Part shown: positions 1-12,408 of the stretch, piece after piece
Position numbering within the stretch: position 1 is the first letter of the stretch
Layout of the letters: each line of letters starts with the position of its first letter
NCBI GenBank assembly: GCA_036023115.1
Contig: JAYKKT010000061.1
Location: 14,529,001 to 14,593,000 of the forward strand
Reading direction: 5' to 3'
DNA from: Brasenia schreberi
Lineage: Eukaryota > Streptophyta > Magnoliopsida > Nymphaeales > Cabombaceae
DNA: 64,000 bases
Notes under the pieces: generated by a model
Told to the model about the DNA's origin: nothing
Database searches by the model: none
What the model saw: only the letters and a program-made list of their open reading frames with translations
Translations under genes and position numbers: made by a program

Positions 1-671
1 TTACGCGACGAAAATGATAGAAATCGAGAGGACTACTTGAGGATGGCGTTCATAGCTCTATATAAAGGAGGCCAAGGCACATCATACCAAATTATATTCT
101 AGCCTTCCTTTTCTTACTCATTCTTTCTTAGTTTAGTCTTGCCTTTCTCTATTGTATCTATTATATCTTCTCATATTTCCTTTTATTAATAGATCACCTC
201 TTTCCATTTTCTTTCGGTCTCTATTTGTTTCGCTTTCTATAGCTTCTTGATCCTTACATCCTAAATGAGAACCGCTCTCTTTGGAAATTGGTTCATTCAT
301 CGTACCTACAACAAAGCTTTCAAGAAAACCTAATGTTGAAGATTCTCAAGACCCACAACCTTATAAATAGCCATCTTACGATGGAGGACAATGTCCTCTA
401 GCATTCACACAAACCACCTACCGTACCACTAAAAATATAATTGAGTGGCTTCCATTCTAGATTTGAGTGTTCTTATCAATTCTGAGTACAACACTTCCAC
501 TAGTGGTTGACCTTAGGTCTAAAGCAGACACAACTGGCAAATCAATTGACCGTTTGGATGGCTTTAGGTGTAGCAATACCAGCCCCATACAAGGATCTCA
601 TGTTTTAGCTTGTATATTAGGGAAAATAAGGATTGGGTATTTTTTCTTAGTGGGTACAGGTACCTCATTGT
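1..671 (+). other. Non-coding stretch with a promoter-like TATA motif
   Basis: No convincing gene is visible. A TATATAAA-type motif lies at about 57-64, followed by pyrimidine-rich sequence (about 105-245), an arrangement often seen in the promoter and leader part of plant LTRs. I could not find a second copy, LTR termini or a primer site, so an LTR fragment is only a guess. The last part, before 672, may belong to the LINE relic that follows, but its translation does not match anything I can name. Confidence 0.25.
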
Positions 672-1380
672 CTAAGAAAAAAGTTAATAGAATATTAGAA
701 CTATGGAGAGAAACATTAGAAAGCAAAGGCTCTGACTTAGTAAAAGAAAGACAGAATATATGAAATGTAAGTTTGATCATTTAATTACTTTAGAGGACAT
801 AAAAATTAAAATTGGGACACATTGCATCCCCCAAAAGGAAAGTTTTAAATACCTAGGGTCAATTTTTTAGAGTGATGGAAGAATTCATGGAGATGTTACG
901 CATAGAATTAATGTTGGTTGGTTAAAATGGTGAGGAGCATCATGTATTTTTTGTGATAAGAAGATACCATTAAAGTTAAAAGGTAAATATTATAGAGCAA
1001 CAATTTGACTTGCCATGTTTTGTGGTTCTGAGTGTTGTGCAGTTAATCATCAACATGTACAAAAGATGTCTGTGACAGAAATGAAGATGTTGAGATGGAT
1101 GAGTGGTCATTCAAGAGAAGACCGTATACATAATGAGGTTATCATAAACAAGTTAGCAGTGACACCAATAGAGGATAAAATGAGAGAATATCGTTTAAGA
1201 TGGTTTGAACATATAGAAAAAAAATCAAAAGAGGAACGTGTAAGAAGGTATGAAAAACTAAAATTTGAAAGTATTAAAAGAGGTAGAGGATGACCATAAA
1301 AGTGTTGGAAAGAAATACATATATGTAATCCCACATGGAAAGAGGAAAACACTAATTTTGTCAGCAAGAGCGTACTACAT
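672..1380 (+). pseudogene. Relic of a LINE (non-LTR retrotransposon) reverse transcriptase C-terminal part
   Basis: The translation follows the characteristic tail of plant LINE ORF2 proteins: a segment like VNRILELWRETLESKG (frame of about 672-735), a frameshift, EYMKCKF, FKYLGSIF, LKLKGKYYRATI, then MLRWMSGHSREDRIHNE and RLRWFEHIEKK at 1090-1220. In intact elements this lies after the RT catalytic residues and copies the element RNA at the target site. The catalytic FADD-type box itself is not visible upstream, so the relic appears 5'-truncated. At least one frameshift near 740, stops near 868, 931 and 1006, and a stop near 1291 show it is dead. The wording of the motif resembles the plant RTE-like group more than L1, but I cannot settle the clade from this fragment. 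Confidence 0.8.
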
Positions 1381-1653
1381 ATATAAAGTTCGGTATGGGC
1401 CAGGTGCTTATGTCATCTAATTCAAGTTCGGTATGGACCGAATCAAACAATGTACTAGCTGCCCAATTCAAATATGTTGGTTCACGGCCCTAGGGATCGA
1501 GCCAATATTCCCATCCCTATTTATGACAGTCAGTGAGGAAGCAGAATGCTTATTTGTTATACGCAAAATGGGCTTTGAAAATATCTTTTCTCCCTCAAAT
1601 GTTGAAAATAATATTCATTCCCTAAGAAAGGTAGCATGCAGTTCTTGACGATG
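1381..1653. other. Short unassigned spacer
   Basis: No gene or recognised repeat. The short phrase AAGTTCGGTATGG occurs twice about 40 bp apart (near 1387 and 1425), suggesting a small local duplication between the LINE relic and repeat F. Confidence 0.3.
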
Positions 1654-2100
1654 TGTAAACACCAAAAAATGTTTTTAAAATAAAAAAATTTCACCTTTTA
1701 GAAATTTTGTTATTTTTGGGAGCTCTGGCTTTTAAGATAAAAATACATCAAATGAACTCATTTTGGCATCAAAATTTTCTAGCAACCTCAAAATGATGGT
1801 ATATTGCTCCCCTCTTAAAAAAAATTCAATTTGGACAAAATTGCACAAAAATAACTATTTTGCCATCATGACCAAATTGGCAGGATTCTCCTTTTTAAAT
1901 GATTGCTTTCTAAGGAAGGATGATTCAAACAATTTTTTTTAAACAAATGAAAAAGAGAAAATTGGGAATCAAACCCAAAAATGTTTGTAAATTGATAAAT
2001 TTATGAAATTCCAAAGCCCCTCATATTTAAAAACAAATTAAATTCAAATCAAACCTCATAAATTTGCCCGATTGAGAATAGTCTCATTTCGAGACCTGAT

Positions 2101-2262
2101 ACCTAAGGGTTAAAGTAGTTTGATACCATACACCCGTTAAAGTGGTTAAAGTGGTTCAATACCCTACACCCATTGAAGTGGTTAAAGTGATTCGATACCC
2201 TAAACCAGTTGAAGTGGTTAAAGTGGTTTGATACCCTACACCCATGAAAAGGGTTAAATGGT
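2101..2262 (+). repeat. Minisatellite with GGTTAAAGTGGTTxxATACCCTACACC units
   Basis: About four degenerate units of 36-40 bp, each containing GGTTAAAGTGGTT and ATACCCTACACCC or a near variant. The same array occurs in the right copy of F at 42956-43085, where element A has landed in it. Confidence 0.8.
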
Positions 2263-2547
2263 GAAGGTGGTTATAGATTAACTCACGGAGCAAAAGTAGG
2301 TCACCCTTGCAAACAAAAATTGGGAATGATACCCAGTGCTTTTTCAAAATAATATTTGAAGATTTCATTAAATTTGATGTTTTCAAATATAAAATGTTTT
2401 TTTTATATAAAGTGTTTGAAACCTCTCATATATAAAACTTGGACCGGAAAGAGGCAAATTTCCCGGAAAGAGGAGATGGCATGAATCAAAAAGGTAATGA
2501 CCGAGTACCTACCAATTTTGATGTTGATTTTAGTTTCAAGTATTAGA

Positions 2548-2690
2548 AATGAAAGTCGGCATTAAAGAAGGAAAGTCAATGTTCAAGAAGGAAAGTCGGT
2601 GCCCTCAAAGGAAAGTCGACGTTTAAGAAGAAAAGTTGGCGCTCAGAACGGAAAGTCGACATCATCCACGCAAAAGGAAAGTGATGCTCG
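2548..2690 (+). repeat. Short tandem array of GAAAGTCGGC units
   Basis: Five to six degenerate units of roughly 22-26 bp built on AAGAAGGAAAGTCGGC or GTCGAC variants. The corresponding array in the right F copy is at about 58120-58290. Confidence 0.65.
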
Positions 2691-2930
2691 ATATGGCAAG
2701 CTATAATGCTCGAGTTGGCAAGTGGTGATGTTTAATTTGGTAAGCCAATAAGAGGAAACTTACCAGTTTCAGAGTTTAACATCAAAGAATTAAGCAACTT
2801 ACCTTATCAAGCTTCATCAAATGAGCAACTCCACTTACCTTATCCAAGGGAGTAGTTTTTGGTAAGAAGGGTCAATACTTCACTTACCTTATCAGGGGAG
2901 GAGCTTTTGGCCCATTTCCCCAAAAGTCAT

Positions 2931-5899
2931 AAAGCTACTTGTTTAAGTGACGAGTTGCAAAATGTTCCGTTTTTTAGTTCAAATAATTTGCTTAAAGATC
3001 ACACAAGGTGGCACAACTCTCCTTGCTAGGGTCAACTCCAAAGGATCTTCAAGTTGAGACGAGTCCGGACATTCATATGAGCCTAGAGACATAAGCATCT
3101 GATGTGGACAGGGCCTAACGAACCTTACCAATCTCACAACCCAAATAAAAAATTTATTGGAAGAGCCGTATCGAGGGATGAGACTCATTTTTCTACCATG
3201 TAATAAGGTTTAATTAAGGTTGTAGGACGTAGTAAAGACGGAATTTTCAGCAGAAGGATTTTGAAAGAGCCCGAATTCTCAATATTCAAATTAGTAGTAC
3301 GTCATGATTGAAGAAAAGAATGAGCGACTTCGCCATTTCTCTCATTTCCGTGCTCTGGTCCTATCTCCGCCGGAATGGGTGGACAGCAAAGAGTTGAATG
3401 GTCCTATTTAAGATAGAAATGGCCACATCCACAAAGTTCTCCATCGGTGGTTAAGTTTAGCTTTCGGTCATTGAATATCGTATTTAAGGACAAATGAGGT
3501 GGGGCAACCTACACACGGTATCTTCTCGGTACAATTTACCCATGAGAAGGTATCAATGAAGGTGGGTTCCAAACCGTTGTTTAAAATCGAAGAATGACAA
3601 TTTGACATCTTTAATATGCAAGGTGTTTGCACAGAAGTACCTCGATGGGCACTCTCATGTCACTTGGGCTTTAGAAGACAATGCCATGCCAGAAGGCCCT
3701 AGGAAGTCTCGCACTTGATCACTAAACTGGGTTACGCAAGGCGAGGCAATGACATCCATCCGCTTCGAGCTGATGGGTCCATTGTATCCTTTGAAACTGT
3801 AGCCCGATAGAGAGACTCGAGTCCAGCTGGATCTGATCTCAAGCAATTCAGTTATAATTGTTTCTTATTTCATGCAAGATCTGGACCAGAATCCGGAATG
3901 TCCGGGAAATGAAACTAATTAAAAAAGTATTGCTCCATGAAAAAAGTCCAGCCCGATAGAGAGACTCGTCGAATCCTTTCGTTCCGCTTTGCTAGTAGAC
4001 ATGAAATTAGAGGGCTGCTTTTTCTTAATTACAGCACGTTCCATATTATGCATCCTATTGTGTAACTAGATGAGCTTTAGGTTGCCTGCTTAGAAGCATG
4101 AGCTAGATCGATCTATCCCCTTTTTCTAGAAAGCAAAATAGTGCTAAACCGCATAAAGGGACGACGAATTTACATTTTGGTGCCAAACTTGAAAATAGTG
4201 GTTGATTCTTGAAACTCTGGAAACCTATCAAGATGACAAGCAGTGACGGATCTACATCGAGGTGGGAGTATAGTATTAAGTAATTAAATATAACACCACC
4301 ACTTGAAACAAACAGCATTGTGTACAACACACTATTGCAGATGGAAGATTTCTCCACGGTTCTGCTTCAAGTCCAGGCTATAAGGAAACCGTTCGCAATA
4401 CATTTTATTCTACTAGGGAGGGAACGCTTTTCAATTAGCAAGAACCAGATGTGAAAACACAAAAGTTCGCATGTTCGACTCCCAAGTGTGCACACACGCA
4501 GTTGAGATCTCCCTAACCCTAACTTTCCAATATTGAGAAAAGATATTAAGAAAGAGCCACAGACATGCAGAAAGCGTTGTGCCAAAAGTTTCATGCTTAC
4601 AAGCACCAGATTGACGATATGGAAGTGGTGAAGCTGAGAATTAAAACATTTGCGTACCTTTTGCATAAGCTTTTAGTGAAGGTTATCCACCGTACCCAAA
4701 GATATGTTTGCTTTCCTAATCTTGGGGTTACAAAGCTTTATCGCCACCCCTTCAATGGACCATGCGAAAACAAGCCTCTTGTATTTTCGCGAAAGAAGAA
4801 GGCAGGTGGTGAAACCTCCATGAACATGCATCAGTATGAGGAAGAAAAAGATTGAACCTAACGAAGACCTACTTTTCCATGGAAAAAGAAAAAATCATTC
4901 AGATTGTCCTTGAACTTTCGACTTCAACTTTGATAATTGATGCCGTAGACCTGGTCACGGCCACTTGGGTGGAAGATACGTCGTGAGAGGCAGACCACAA
5001 AACTGTTGGATGGAAAAATTTTCTTTGAAGATTGATGTGTACCTGATGCATGTGTTATGGTTGAATCTAAGGTGTCAAGGCGATTTGAACATGGGGAGCT
5101 ACTCGCAGTAGAAACACGTGGCAAGTTCGCTTCATATGTCCGGTTGCACGTTTGTGCCCATGTGCTGCTAGATTTTTGGCCTCTTCTTGTAGGAAAAAAA
5201 AACAAAAACACTCTGTTTCAAGAGTTGGGGTGAAATAATACGTAGGGACGTGTTAGAAAACTTTGATCATTGTTATAACGGAAAAGTGAGTGGACAAGAT
5301 TTCCACCAATAAAATCAGTTTTAAAAAATTCGACTGTGCGTGTGGTGGTTGCTAATAAGAGTTACGTTGGAAGGTAGAGTATTAGGTTGAAGCTATGTAA
5401 TTGTTACTCTTAGGAAAGATAACGAGAAAAGCAATGTAATTATATGATTGATTTTTCGATGCTTTCTTCTTTGCTTCTAAGTGGTATTTATAAACTTTCA
5501 CTCAAAAAGGAGAATATGTGTTGATCTTCTTGAAAGTGATTCTAAGTAATAATCCACTTCTTTGTTTTGGCAACCCTTTTTGCTGTCATAATGATTGGAA
5601 TGTATCAACCGACTTCCTTATCCATACTTTAAGATTGGTTCTATATAAACACATTTGAGATCCCGACCCTTTTGAGAGAATGGTGGGCCTCCATTTTCAA
5701 AACTCTTGACCTTATGTCACATACCTTCCTGTATTTTTTTATTTTAATACATACCCCTATGACTCCATATCCATAGTCATCGAGTGTAATAGTTGTATCC
5801 AACTTAATTTCATATAAAAAAAAGACCGATACTTTGCTTCCTGAGCATGATTATTGGGATTTTGTTGATTCACAACTATGGTTTATAAAGGCAACAACA
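2931..5899. other. Unassigned region with no supported gene
   Basis: Only short open frames occur, none with a recognisable domain. A 19-base phrase, AGCCCGATAGAGAGACTCG, is present at 3801 and again at 3950. A segment around 4335-4395 containing AGATTTCTCCACGG and CCAGGCTATAA is similar to 40455-40520, so part of this region is repeated DNA. A frame at 4565-4855 would encode 96 residues without recognisable motifs. I do not call it a gene. Confidence 0.3.
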
Positions 5900-7075
5900 C
5901 TTTTTTGTACTTTCATGATTCTACATGCTTCTTCAAAAAACCTCTTTCTCGAGTTCCCAGCCTTCCTACTTCCGTAGCTTATTCTTTGGATATTGTCACA
6001 CCTCCAATCACATAATCAACTTTGAGTCTCACCGGTTTTCATATTGAGGAGTTGCCCTTAACTTGGGAAGTCATTGTGATGTCGTTTTGCCCAAACTTTA
6101 TTCATCCTTGGCCCACAACCAATCAACCATATGTTGACTCAATAGATAGGATAAAGAACCAGAAATATCATGTTATCTTTATAACATGACCTTATCATGT
6201 TGTCCTATTTGACCATACAATTTGATGACAATGCTTCTTAATTTTTTATCTTTTTGGATTTCTTGATACAACTGCTAACAATTCCCTTTTCGATTGATGT
6301 CTCTCACTATTGTTGATGTTGTACCAATCACGAGTTTCCTCATCAATGGTGTTGACCCTTCCTTTTCTTTTTCTATTTCTTCTTTCTTTCAAAGAATCTT
6401 TCTTACAAAGGATTCTTAGAGGTCAAAGTGTGTTACTTAAGAATGTGACTTAAGATGAACATACTAGCTTTCTTCTATTCTAGCTATACAAGTCCATTGT
6501 GTGCTCCAATAGCATTGCAATCGCAAAGGAGTATCGTGTCATTGTTGAGTCTTTAGTATTTGACTGCTATTTTGGTTTTTCTTTATTTTTTCAAAGTACT
6601 TTTTCTAAGGTATACACGCTTTCCTCTTCAAGCTCTAGAACAGAAAAACCCCTACCACTATCTCTACTCCATGATGGTTTACTAGTGTTGGATATACCTA
6701 TTTATCCTTTGAGTCGTGAAAATTTTGTTACTCGATAGTTATCGAAATACTATCTAGTTCCATTTGCATCTCTCCCTTGGAATGGAAAGGATTTTCCTCC
6801 TCTTTGGATTTGCTGAATAGGGTTGGTGTTCCATCGTCTTCCAACAATCGAATAATGGCCGAGTGGTATTTTACAAATTGTATAGCCTATCAATTCAAGC
6901 CTGTCCAAGAAATCCTTGACCCCATCTATCTGACAAAAGTATTAGCAGAAGACATAGCAACATCAAATTTGGCAACGGTTGTGATGGCTAAAGGCAGCAT
7001 GCAACTCATTGAGAAGTTTCCTTTTGGTATCTTCACAACTAATATAGAAAATACTATTGAATATGAAAACTAGTG
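5900..7075 (+). pseudogene. Decayed protein-coding relic P1, perhaps of a plant-mobile-domain type protein
   Basis: This stretch and P2 (36005-37225) share diverged sequence over more than 1 kb in the same orientation. The best protein agreement is at 6885-7070: VQEILDPIYLTKVLAEDIATSNL here against VQEIPYPIYLTEILVGDIVTSNL in P2, both ending in NTIEYE. Agreement at protein level despite DNA divergence suggests a once-coding sequence. The phrase YQF-x2-VQEI-x2-PI vaguely recalls the QFGFDQ-x-P block of plant mobile domain proteins, which are linked to transposable elements, but that is a weak memory match. Stops and frameshifts interrupt every frame. It could equally be another transposon protein. 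Confidence 0.35.
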
Positions 7076-8254
7076 CTCTTAGGCCGTTTATGTCATCTTT
7101 GATAAAGAACTCGTGTATTTTCTACACAATCAATACATTAAGTATTTCTACATATTAGAAAATCATTGCATAGGGGATACACATCAATCTTTCATAATCA
7201 TGCACATTAGGTACCTTTGCACAATCCATTTGCATGATCCATTAAAAATCTGCATCCTAGTAAAATCTGCTTGTTAGGTAAAATTTTCATGTTAATTAAA
7301 TTTTCTGCATATTGATTGCATCAATTCCTTCAATATTTAATCCTCGCACACTAGCTAAACTTATTCCATGTAGCAAATTCTTTTGAATAAAATTTCTTAT
7401 ATCGATCTTCATGATTCCTATTCGTATTAACTACATCTATGTCCATATTTATTTCATTAGGGTTCCATACATATTAACTAAGTTGCCATTGCATAATTCA
7501 TTTGCATCAGATTTTATTAGTCTCTTTACTCATTAAAATTATATACTAGTTCAATCATCCCCATTAATATTAAGTTAAAACCTTATCCTAGCCTAACCCC
7601 TTAGAACCCAAACATATTAGCTTGTTGTCCCATCTAACCAATTTAACTCCTAAGTCAAAACTGCACCTTGAACCCATAGAAGATAGGAATTCCCCTTTAT
7701 ATTCACCTATCCTCTCAAGTGTGCAAAAATATTAGTTTAATTGGCCAAGTAGATTGTTAGCTAAGAGGACGACCCTTCATTGATGGAGTAAGAACCCCAC
7801 AATGCAAAATGGGATGGCTAAAGGTGAATTTGATGGACATAAGTTTAATTTCTTCTGTTTTTTTAAGTAGGTTGCATTTATAAGTTGACTTCCCACATAA
7901 CCAAAATTTTGCATACCTGACAACCTATGTTGTCCAAGATCCTAGCAACCCCCCCTAGTTCATCAAGTCCAACACTTTTGGTTTACAAGGCAATGATATT
8001 CGAATATAACATAAGCAATGCCATACTTTTACATAATTAAGTTCAAAAATCCATGTCGCACGTATACAACCACCTAGCGCCATCTCCCAAGCCCAATGTA
8101 TCCCTTTAGGGCTACCTTCGAGGCTTTATACCTCCATATCAATCAATATTATATGCTCATTGTAAATATGAAGATCACAAACCCAAATCCATCGTCAAAC
8201 CAACTTTATTTTAAAACAATTTATTACTCTCATTGGTTTACCACGTTAACTACA
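7076..8254. other. Unassigned AT-rich spacer before element C
   Basis: No gene is seen. The sequence is unrelated to what follows relic P2. It ends abruptly against the truncated left LTR of element C, so the first about 100 bp of that LTR, and any target duplication, have been lost here. Confidence 0.3.
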
Positions 8255-10373
8255 TAGCAAACTATGAAAATCAGACTTAATTGGCGATTATGGTTAAGCG
8301 GGCTCTTTTCACTTTAGGCCTTCTTGAACCGATACTCAAGGGTCAACCTAAGCGCTTAGGGGTTTTGAATACATAGGTGATGTTTTCCAATTTATGTGAA
8401 AACAAGGTGTTTTGCTAAGAAACAATGGGTGTACTTGGTTTCAGTTTGAAAATCAACAAGTTCTGAAAAATAGAAACTGGTCTTGTTTTAAGAACTTGTT
8501 CACAAAATTTTCTTGGTAGCCTAAGGATCTCCAAAATTCATAAATGTTTTACAGGCTATAGCTGAAGTGTTGGGATCCTAAATCACTTTTTACTTTGAAT
8601 TTAGGATAGTAAATTTGCATAATTAAATTGGAGACTGGCTCAACTCAACAGTTTCAAGACGTTCTATGACAGAAATACAAAGGCTCAAAGAATCCTCTGT
8701 ATCTCGGTGTACCAAACTCCAAATGTTATAATTTTAGTCTTTTCGGAAAGCTATGGATGTAAGCTTTCCGATTAGATTAATTTTATCAAATTTGGTTTCC
8801 TACAGACAGAGATATAGGAGTTTTACCCAATCCCTACTACAGGAAAACTGACTGTACAGAAAACAGAACTAAGTTTATCCGATTTTGCCTAATTTTATTT
8901 ACGTGGTTGGATGATCCTAAAATTCTTACAAATTTTATTTCTAATGTTTTTGTGCATGTAGTGTTGTGCCTAAAATTTCAAAGCATTTGGATTATAGATT
9001 AGAAAATTAAAATTACGGCAATCAAGGTATGCAAATATTCGAAAACCAGAATTTTATTTTAGAAGATACATGAATGCAAACTCACCCGAATTTAAATTGC
9101 AATAACCCAACAACACAAACCAAATTGCTGAAGGGAAATGAATGTAAATACATATCTTAGCTTAAGCATAGAGGGGATGAGAGAATATAGAGTATTTTAT
9201 AGAATATATCAGGGTAGAATCACAAAATCAAACACATAGAGTGCGTAAGTAAGAATAGAAAATTCACAGCACATCTACTTCTTATTATATCATGGGGGGA
9301 GACAAAGCTCCATTAATACAACCCCTTTAAAATTGAATAGGAAGAAGAGATATGGAAGAATCAGGGATCAGAAATACTTACAATGATCTCCCCAAGAATC
9401 GTCTCCAAAGGATGAAGCTCGGCCCACATTCTCCCCTCTTATCTTTCTTCTTTTCTCACTCACGATTTCCCTCAAATATTTGTAGCACTTAGCCTAGGAT
9501 CTACCCTCTTTTCCCCTCTCTCCACTCTTTCCTAGCAGTCCACGAATTTTCTAGGTGCAACTCCTTTGTCTTGCTAAGCACCCAAGACTCCTTGATGCTG
9601 ACCTTCTTTCATGCCCCTCCTTGAATGAATCTCACGCCCCCCCTTGCCCTCTATTTATAGGCTAAGGGGGGCCTCTTCTAGGCCATTCCTTGGGGCGAGT
9701 GACCTAAGGTCCAAACCCAGCCCCAAGGCCTTCCCATTCACATGGCCTTGGTGGTCCCTTGTGGTCAAATGTGGACCAGCCCCATGTGGGCTGGTTTAGT
9801 CTTGAGTCCCATGCCTTGGTCCTAGTTGATTGGACTTGAAGGCACTCGGCTAGGATTAATCAACTTCTTGTGTGGCTTGTCTTGACTTTATCCGATTTTA
9901 ATTTGACATATGGGTTGGATAAAACTTTGATAAACCTTTTGAATCAGCACCCCCTCGAAATCCAATCTATTTCATCTTGTAAAATAGGCTAGTCTTAGCC
10001 TTTGATTCAAACAAATGGTGGATCGACTTTTACTTGATAAGATAAACACTCAAACTGCCTTGAGAGCTGACTCATTTGATTTGATTTGTTGAAGATATGG
10101 TTTTGACGTGGTCATTCCCTTGCTTCTGAGCTTTATCCTTTGTGAGCTTGATCCGGGATTGAAGTGGGCCCCACCTGTTCGCCTGATTTGCTCCAATCAT
10201 TTGAGCTTTTTAACTTTAATTTAAACCTTTGATTTGAAACATTTTTAAAAGATTTTAAACTTTTCATTTAAAACAAAAGATTTAAATCATTTGGATTTTT
10301 GAAAAGGTTTTAAATCATTTGATTTTTCGAAATTGGTAGTGTTTAGAAAGATTTTTGATTTAGGGTATTTAGA
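8255..10373 (-). repeat. Element C 3' LTR (left), truncated at its U5 end
   Basis: Matches the right LTR over its whole length except for the terminal about 100 bp at the U5 side, which are absent before 8255. The inner end reads TTTAGA instead of TTTACA, so the canonical terminus is mutated. No protein is encoded. Confidence 0.85.
9651..9659 (-). promoter_or_regulatory. TATA box of element C 3' LTR
   Basis: CTATTTATA on the plus strand, i.e. TATAAATAG on the element strand. The equivalent site in the other LTR is at 35234-35242. Confidence 0.6.
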
Positions 10374-10386
10374 GATGCCCCTCTTT
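10374..10386 (-). other. Polypurine tract of element C
   Basis: On the element strand the sequence is AAAGAGGGGCATC, directly adjoining the 3' LTR. The same tract occurs in elements A and B. It would prime plus-strand DNA synthesis. Confidence 0.75.
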
Positions 10387-11589
10387 GGTATTAATCCAAA
10401 TTTATTTGGATAATGCAAAGAAGAAAAACACCCTTTTTGATTTACTTCCTGAATTGTTCTTGAGAATATAAATCATCCTTCATTTCATAAGATCCTTTTC
10501 TTGGATCATGGAGGAGGGGATTTTAGCCAAAGGCGACTTGACCTATCCTAGGTGCTAGTCCTAAACATGATTATGCATGAATGACTTTGAATGTATGCAT
10601 GCATGGTGTGGGTGATGCAAATGGAGTGTGAGATTTTAGAGACTCCGTTAATAAATGAATGAACTTAGGGAGAGCCTATGAAGGTCGGTTGCCCCAAGTA
10701 AGATAATCCCGTGTCATTTGATACTTCGGGTTTTCAAAATTCATTTTCAAAGGAAATACCTTTTAGTTTCTATCAAAAGGATTTCGAATTTTTTATATTT
10801 CCCCTCATTTGGGTTTTAATACCTATTACTGAGCAGAGGTTTTGTAGGAAATTTTGGAAAATATTTCAAAATTCCATTTCCCACACAACAAAATCTAATT
10901 CTCAAACAAAATGAAATTCAAATAAGTAGATTATATTCTTACTTTAGGATTTGGGAAAGAGTTACCATAGTCCCTTCTGAAGCATCCCGTGGTTTAAGGT
11001 AAAGAGATGGAAAATTGCTCTTTTTTGAGATTTTCCTTTTTCTTTTCTATCTTTCTTTCTTTTTCTCATTTAAAGGGAAGACCTCTTTCAGAGGAGTTTT
11101 TGTATTCCTTGTTTCTATCAGAAGGGAAGACCTCTTTTTGAAAGAGTTTTTGCATTATCTTTTTCTTCTTCTTTTTTTCTTTCAAAGAGAAGACCTTTTT
11201 CGGAGAATTTTTTATATTCTCTCTTTCTATTCAAAAGGAAGACCTCTTTATGGAGGAGTTTTTGTATTCTCTTTTTCTTTTGAATTTTGTCAATTTTTCT
11301 TTTGGAGAGAGAAGTAAAATAGGGGGAAAACTTATCCCTTTGGCTACTCGATTCAACCAAGATCATCCCATTTCTTAATAGCATCTACCATTTGAAAATA
11401 TTTTGCTATTTTGAACAAGGCTTCATTTTGTAAGCCAAGGATTTTTGAAATGTTACCAACTAATTTTGAAAACTCTACTTTTCATAAAGCATCAATTCTC
11501 TCATTCAGGGCTATACAATCAATCGTGATCCTTCTTTCAAAAAGTTCAAAGGAGATCCATTTTAAAATCTTTTTGAAAGAATTTAACAT
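10387..11589 (-). other. Element C 3' untranslated region
   Basis: Lies between the integrase end and the purine tract, and is similar to the same region of B (15958-17113) and A (53207-54364). It is purine-rich on the element strand and contains a tandem array (separate entry). Open frames here are by-products of the low-complexity composition. Confidence 0.65.
11072..11290. repeat. Tandem array with GAAGACCTCTTT units
   Basis: Four degenerate units of about 50-62 bp, with GAAGACC starting at about 11077, 11126, 11188 and 11238, each followed by GGAGTTTTTGTATTCT-like sequence. The homologous part of A and B does not show such a clear array. Confidence 0.7.
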
Positions 11590-11735
11590 AGACCCTATAC
11601 ATAATATTTTTTTCAAGTATTGGGCATTTATAGGGTTTACTAAATTTCTGCCCTCAACATCAATCAATCAATATGCATTATCGATTTTTTTTTTGTCAAT
11701 TTTATGACATGGGGACATTCCCACTTGGGCTGCCT
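11590..11735 (-). pseudogene. Element C integrase C-terminal fragment
   Basis: The element-strand translation contains DVEGRNLVNPINAQYLKK, which equals the integrase C-terminal end of A and B (DVEGRNLADPMNAQYLKKYHV). Upstream of it a short stretch matches the AAQVGW-type part preceding this end. The whole catalytic core that should lie between this fragment and the zinc-finger fragment at 11909-12247 is missing, apart from about 200 bp of scrambled sequence. Confidence 0.75.
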
Positions 11736-11908
11736 CCTTTTTGGGCCTCTTTGGGTAAATGATGTGCAAGTGATGCATGACATGTGAAAATGTATTCCAT
11801 ATGATATGATGGAGATACATGCTTTATGAGATGATGAATATATTTAGTCTTCACGAAAGGTGTTTAGGAAATGCATTCTACATGCTCCTAGTTTGGTCGA
11901 GATGGTTC

Positions 11909-12247
11909 CTATGATATCAAATGCCCACAAGGTGAAGGGCCGTGGCTCACAATGGAATGCAAGGTGGATGACGGGATATGAATGGCATGTCCTTGCACTT
12001 GACATTGATGACATTTCCTATCATGATCATGACAATCTTGCTTAAGGGTGGACCAAAAATAACCGGCCCTAAGTATCTTCATGGCCATCATATTTGCATT
12101 TATATGGCCTCCACATTCTCCATCGTTGAACTCATGCATTATAATCCTAGCCTCATCAAGGTCTATAATCTCAACAAGATGCCAGTAAAACTCTTTATAA
12201 AGAATCCCTCCCAAAATCACGTATCGGGTTGAAATTTTTCGAATCAA
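11909..12247 (-). pseudogene. Element C integrase N-terminal (zinc-binding) fragment
   Basis: Encodes about 112 residues including MHEFNDGECGGH and KCHQCQ, the His/Cys zinc-binding module that precedes the integrase catalytic core. Family integrases join the DNA copy to the host chromosome. Near 11950 the reading frame slips, and an alternative frame holds WAFDII with the first catalytic Asp. The rest of the core is deleted. The fragment is collinear with 17850-18262 in B and 52058-52390 in A. Confidence 0.85.
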
Positions 12248-12408
12248 AGCTTTATTCTTGGAAGAAGCAAATTCGGGAAATCATCCATTTTCTAAAAAGT
12301 TTTTAATGTCTTGAAACCAAGGTTTTTCAATTGAATTTTGGTCATTTTGGTAAATCTCCAAATCATGGGTGGATGGAGTGGGTGAGTGCTAAATTTCTAA
12401 GAATCGGG

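Larger units (their letters stand above)
1654..2930 (+). repeat. Dispersed repeat F, left copy (LTR-like, truncated)
   Basis: Begins with TGTAAACACC, the kind of start used by the LTRs elsewhere in this window. It matches a second copy at 42475-43085 plus 57754 onward in the same order and orientation: an AT-rich part, a minisatellite with GGTTAAAGTGGTT units, a part rich in GAAAGTCGGC units, then phrases with AATTTGGTAAG. The left copy loses similarity around 2930, before the TATA box found in the right copy. I therefore read it as a truncated LTR or LTR-like repeat. No protein is encoded. The family is not one I can name. Confidence 0.55.

Noticed and set aside
4565..4855. 96-codon open frame as a small gene
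   Set aside because: No recognisable motif, no homologous copy, no clear promoter, and it sits among repeats; too weak to call.
7076..8254. Missing start of the left LTR of element C
   Set aside because: I looked for the terminal about 100 bp of the LTR (TGTAAACGTG...) and a target duplication here and found neither; treated as truncation.
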